Positions 7,097 to 7,461 of a stretch of DNA of 7,461 nucleotides are shown one piece after another. The number at the start of each line of letters is the position of its first letter. The stretch's first letter is position 1. The notes beneath the pieces were generated by a model. That model saw only the letters and a program-made list of their open reading frames with translations. It was not told the origin of the DNA and ran no database searches. The stretch spans positions 16,813-24,273 of the forward strand of contig JAHDBK010000004.1 of NCBI GenBank assembly GCA_020630455.1. The letters run 5' to 3'. A program made the translations under genes and the position numbers. This DNA comes from Saprospiraceae bacterium (GTDB lineage Bacteria > Bacteroidota > Bacteroidia > Chitinophagales > Saprospiraceae).

Positions 7097-7461
7097 TTGA
7101 AACCAATACTAGAGGTAAGAAATATTGGCAAACAATATAGAATTGGAGGAGAAAAACAGAGATACTTATCACTTCGTGATCAAGTAATTCAAGGAACAAA
7201 AAATCTTTTCAATAGGACAAATGATGAAAAGAATACTTTTTGGGCATTAAAAGATATTTCATTTGATGTATACCCAGGGGAAAGCATAGGTATTATTGGT
7301 AGAAATGGTGCAGGAAAAAGTACTTTACTTAAAATACTTTCTAAAATTACTCCGCCAACAGAAGGATATATTAAAGCGAGAGGAAGAGTAGCTTCATTAT
7401 TAGAGGTAGGTACAGGTTTTCACCCAGAACTTACAGGGAGAGAAAATATATTTTTAAATGG
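7097..7461 (+). CDS. Wzt-like ABC exporter ATPase, second copy, cut by window end
   Basis: An open frame starts at TTG 7097, 15 bases after the methyltransferase stop, and runs for 121 codons off the right edge. The translation begins MKPILEVRNIGKQY and contains Walker A GRNGAGKST and then the LLEVGTGFHPELTGREN segment typical of Wzt-type ATPases. Signature, Walker B and any C-terminal domain lie outside the window. TTG is the first start codon after the in-frame TAA at 7079. Hand alignment with copy 1 from Lys41 to Asn117 gives 69 of 77 identical residues without gaps, while the linker before it (about residues 30-44) differs and is four residues longer. Most DNA differences are synonymous, so both copies appear to be under selection. 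It could be a second exporter ATPase with another glycan specificity or a backup copy. Confidence 0.9.
   Translation, partial: MKPILEVRNIGKQYRIGGEKQRYLSLRDQVIQGTKNLFNRTNDEKNTFWALKDISFDVYPGESIGIIGRNGAGKSTLLKILSKITPPTEGYIKARGRVASLLEVGTGFHPELTGRENIFLN
7229..7461 (+). repeat. Direct repeat, copy 2 (ABC domain core of second wzt)
   Basis: This is the counterpart of 5173-5405 in the same orientation, 2056 bases downstream. The repeat probably continues past the window. Recombination between copies would delete the methyltransferase gene and fuse the two ATPases. Confidence 0.85.

Overview
The window is a single, tightly packed, plus-strand block of surface-glycan genes. Seven genes are complete or nearly so, and an eighth runs off the right edge. 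DNA is AT-rich throughout. Gaps between genes are only 5 to 30 bases, and I see no terminator, tRNA, insertion sequence or CRISPR array. The low GC, the lack of clear Shine-Dalgarno sequences and the style of the Wzm/Wzt proteins suggest a Bacteroidota bacterium, perhaps a marine Cytophagales-like one. That assignment is inference; no marker gene is present.

Layout. Positions 1-2625 hold two adjacent PLP enzymes: a fold-type I, class V aminotransferase-like protein and a fold-type III decarboxylase of the DAP/ornithine decarboxylase superfamily. The decarboxylase keeps its catalytic Lys and Cys but has altered substrate-pocket motifs. Positions 2631-6288 hold an ABC polysaccharide exporter split by two glycan-modifying genes: the Wzm-like permease, a WaaE/KdtX-like family 2 glycosyltransferase, a PAPS-dependent sulfotransferase, and a Wzt-like ATPase with a C-terminal glycan-binding-type domain. 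Positions 6302-7081 hold an FkbM-family methyltransferase. From 7097 to the end there is a second Wzt-like ATPase with a TTG start, about 90% identical in protein to the first over the aligned ABC core.

How the genes may work together (inference): the glycosyltransferase helps build a polysaccharide or lipid-linked glycan. The sulfotransferase and FkbM methyltransferase decorate it, possibly as terminal modifications. Wzm plus one or both Wzt ATPases export it across the inner membrane, with the Wzt C-terminal domains able to read the modified end. The PLP pair may supply an unusual amine or amino-acid substituent, but its substrate cannot be read from the sequence.

The most notable points are these. 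Six of the seven genes whose starts can be judged begin with GTG or TTG, five of them TTG in a row, each being the first possible start after an in-frame stop. An A10 tract sits in the sulfotransferase just before a PAPS-binding motif and could act as a phase-variation switch. Two Wzt paralogues flank the methyltransferase. The decarboxylase has lost several hallmark residues that define DAP or ornithine specificity.
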